The notes below the pieces were generated by a model. It was not told the DNA's origin and did not search any database. It saw nothing but the letters and a program-made list of their open reading frames with translations. From Candidula unifasciata (lineage: Eukaryota; Mollusca; Gastropoda; Stylommatophora; Geomitridae), in assembly GCA_905116865.2 (NCBI GenBank), contig CAJHNH020006201.1, forward strand, positions 372,001 through 436,000: a stretch of DNA of 64,000 bases, given 5' to 3'. The position numbers and the translations under genes are program-made. This document shows, piece by piece, positions 61,325 through 64,000 of the stretch (the first letter of the stretch is position 1; each line of letters starts with the position of its first letter).

Positions 61325-61367
61325 GTAAAATAACAAGGACTTTCTCAACATTCTTTTGTATCTCCAC

Positions 61368-61600
61368 CTAAGTTAGTTGTGTATCCTCTACAGGACGTTG
61401 CAGAACCAACCCCAACAGCCCCTGGCTGTTGTGTGGTTTTTCTAGGCAAATTTACGTCCAGTAGTTTGCCATTATTTTCTGGACGGTCGGCTTTCTTGAT
61501 AACACTGTCAAAACCAACGCAATGTACATAGCCCGCAGCTGGGATCAAACCTGGCATCCCGGCATTACAAAGTGTTCGCATCGACTTAGCCACAGAACTG
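61368..61600 (-). mobile_element. tRNA-derived SINE, family B (full length)
   Basis: Reverse copy of 32835, from 'ttgtgtatcctctacaggac' to 'gtgttcgcatcgacttagcc'. Confidence 0.87.
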
Positions 61601-61689
61601 ACATATCTCCACCTACCTGCTGTTATTTTGTGAAGTATAGCGCGGTGATTTAGTTTGCAGGCATAAGGAAAAGTTAAGGCCAGTGTGGT

Positions 61690-62870
61690 GTGTATAAGGG
61701 GATACTCCGTACCTCACCTCGGGCACTGGCAGGCTCTGTGCTGGTTTTAGGGATCCTCACATAAGACTCCTGCCAGACGTACTCGTTGTGTGCTACGGAT
61801 AATAGCTTATATGGGCCTCAATCGTTCCGGCAGGGGATCTCAGAGTAGGTGTCCCTCAGAGATGCAGTATCCAGAAATCCTCTGGCTCTCACCAGCCCAC
61901 CCCCCAATGCCTGGGTGAAAACATCTATCAAAACTCTTTTGGAACATGAGTGGAGCTCACTGACTGAACTTCCTACCAAATGACAAACTGTGATTCAAAT
62001 GTCAATGAGTAAAAGAACTACTGATCTGTTGGGACTCAGCCGTAGACCAAGAGATTTGTTCGCAGCTAAAAGGAGCAGCATCTCCTGCGGGCGGTGTCTC
62101 ACGACAGAGTCCCATCTCCATCAATCCTGAACATCGTCATAACTGTGTTGAGATACACCATAACAATCTGCCACTCTCTGTCGGCTGATTAGACTCAAAT
62201 GTCAATTAGTCATGTCCTGTGGCATAGTAACAAAGTCTGACCATCAAAAGTCCTGCTGTTTGACAGAAAGATGTAAATTTTCATTACGATTAGCCCCACT
62301 CACCAAAGGTTCAGGACCATATAAGGAAAGCTAGCCTGATGCATTCATTTTCAATATTGTTGTGCTAAGTGTCCAGATGAAACAACGTTAAAGTGCTGAA
62401 GAAGAATGTGCCCATTTGTGCGTTCATGGAAGTCCCTGACATGCAACCTGCTCCTTGTTGCTTCCAGTGGATGTGAGAAGCTCAACATAGAGATGTGGGG
62501 ATAAGCAGTCATGTGCAGGATGTGCCGATTCCTTGGGTGAGCCCAGGACCAGAGCCTTATGTGTTGACTCTGCATCTATGAAGGCTGCTTGGATGATGGG
62601 GGAATATACGTGATCTGTCCCAGCCTTTCCCTGAGGGCCGACCAGTCTACACGAGGTTGCCCTAGATGGGTTCTGCAGAGTAGATAAAGGGACAGAGAGG
62701 ACACCCTACAAATAAAGCCACACAGTGTCCCATGAAACCAAATGGGAAGGCTAACCCAGTGAGCTAATGCCTGTTAAAGTCAGATGTGTTGGCCGAGAGG
62801 CACAGATATCACAGCACAGTTCTGTCACTCGGATAAACGAAAGGAAAAGAAGAAGATACTGTGAAGAATA
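61690..62870 (+). mobile_element. Long unclassified retroposon, family H, (GAA)-tailed
   Basis: Parts of this stretch recur at 1165-1335 and 58150-58285, and it ends aggaaaagaagaagat. It has no long frame. Exact ends are unknown. Confidence 0.45.
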
Positions 62871-62929
62871 AAGCATTATTCATTGTCATGAGACCCTTAA
62901 GAACTTCAGTGGTCAGAAGTTCAAATTCC

Positions 62930-63150
62930 TATTGAGAAACCGCAAAAGTGACACTTCCAGTTGGGTCTAATTTCCAGAGAGAGTCGCTTTTCTGACTTAG
63001 CTTTAATGGTCTGTTCATTAGACACCAAGCTAAAAGCTTTGTCTATGCTTGTGCTTGTTCACACATTTAGAAAGTCTAGGAATTACTACATTTACTAAAA
63101 GTTTCATTAAGAGGGGTTTTCCTGTGAAAAATGGCTTTATTAATAGAAAT
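62930..63150 (+). mobile_element. Repeat family I, second copy
   Basis: 'cttttctgacttagctttaa', 'actacatttactaaaagttt', 'gaggggttttcctgtgaaaa', parallel to 56805-57030. Confidence 0.55.
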
Positions 63151-63419
63151 TAGGGTGGCATAATTTTCCGGTGGTCACCATATTAACCTGTGACTGAGTC
63201 ATAAGGACAAACATGAGTTATTTTTAGGCTCACAGAGATGTGACCCAGTTAATTCTCTGCTTTATAAATGTTTACTGAGGATTCCCCATTTTATATTTGG
63301 AATTTCACATTGTTTAGAGGTACATAAATAAAATTGAAATTAGTAAAAAAAAAAAAAATTAATAAAAGTAATATCCTAGTTACGCCATTAGCATTGGTTT
63401 TTTTCTTGGGTCACTGAGG

Positions 63420-63500
63420 TGACTAGGTTAAAGATTGATCTTGATTCCCAGGATGACCCAGCCTAAAATTCATACCAGGAAATATTATAGGAGGTAAATT
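63420..63500 (+). mobile_element. SINE family G fragment
   Basis: 'ttgattcccaggatgaccca', 'attcataccaggaaatatta'. The surrounding 63150-63900 shows no gene or exon. Confidence 0.5.
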
Positions 63501-63899
63501 TAAAAAAAAAAAAAAAAGGCTGTTCTCTATAAACCTAGTATGCATTGGAGTGTGGAAAAAAGATATTTTTCTGTATTTTTTACACCTATTTTAGAGTCAT
63601 GAATAACTGACCCAGGTCAATCCACAAACTTCAAAGACTGAATCAAACTACCATCTTTCATCTGAGGAATGACCACTGCAGTCTTGTCTACCTGAGCCGC
63701 ATGAGTAGGGCACTTGTCACAGACATTGCAGAATGGGATTTTTATTTTTGCCCCCAACAAGAATATCTCCATCACCTTATTGATAAGTGGAATGCAGATT
63801 CCTGTATCAGAGCTCAGCATTCTAACCGCTTGGCTGGTCATCTGTACCAATTATTTGCTCCCCTAAGAACCCCAGTAGCACAGGCTTATGAGAAAATTA

Positions 63900-64000
63900 A
63901 TTCACTTAACCCTGCTCGGAAATTGACATTTCCGATTGATGCCAATTCCCCATACATCTTACTTTTCCGACTTGTCTATAGTGGTCTGTTTATGTGACAT
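63900..64000 (+). mobile_element. Repeat family I, third copy, cut by the window end
   Basis: 'cttacttttccgacttgtct', 'atagtggtctgtttatg' match 56865 and 62985. Confidence 0.5.

Noticed and set aside
61325..64000. Further TED/MG8 exons of the TEP gene
   Set aside because: Searched for TED helices and an MG8-like segment with proper splice sites. Only SINE and family H/I repeats were seen.

Overview
The window is eukaryotic, intron-rich and crowded with repeats. The gene content and the mix of non-LTR, mariner, hAT, piggyBac-like and tRNA-derived elements suggest an invertebrate. A lophotrochozoan, most likely a mollusc, is my best guess, but this is inference: no marker gene fixes the taxon.

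There is one supported host gene. It lies on the + strand and occupies 5109-61324 as 26 coding exons that I assembled by hand. Every junction keeps the reading frame, giving 1198 codons with no stop. It encodes a secreted member of the alpha-2-macroglobulin/complement C3/TEP superfamily. In order it has a signal peptide, N-terminal macroglobulin (MG) domains, a bait-like/MG6 region, a six-cysteine LDL-receptor class A (LDLa) domain on its own symmetric exon, the WxW-type A2M core motif, MG7, a CUB-like segment and the start of the thioester (TED) domain. The canonical GCGEQ thioester motif reads GSGEM, so the Cys and Gln that form the bond are both gone. LDLa plus loss of the thioester is the signature of the macroglobulin complement-related (Mcr/TEP6) branch. 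The rest of the TED, the second CUB half and MG8 are not seen before the window ends, so the gene probably continues beyond 64000.

Layout: 1-5078 is 5' flank with microsatellites, a 1.45-kb minisatellite and retroposon fragments. 5109-13465 holds exons 1-5 (signal peptide, MG1-MG2). 18155-27156 holds exons 6-11. 28476-37287 holds exons 12-16. 42577-44269 holds the LDLa exon and the next exon. 45081-61324 holds exons 19-26. 61325-64000 holds only repeats.

The introns are a layered record of transposition: (GAA)n-tailed retroposons, at least five tRNA-like SINE families, many 3' ends of non-LTR reverse transcriptases (one still open for 343 codons), RNase H-domain fragments, a decayed mariner with both terminal inverted repeats (TIRs), two hAT-type elements with 8-bp target duplications, and small TTAA-flanked MITEs. 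Several are nested with visible target duplications, which gives relative ages.

The most unusual structural signal is that tandem repeats run across the 5' splice sites of three exons (5, 13 and 19), copying the donor up to about six times. Other intronic minisatellites carry ladders of acceptor-like sites.
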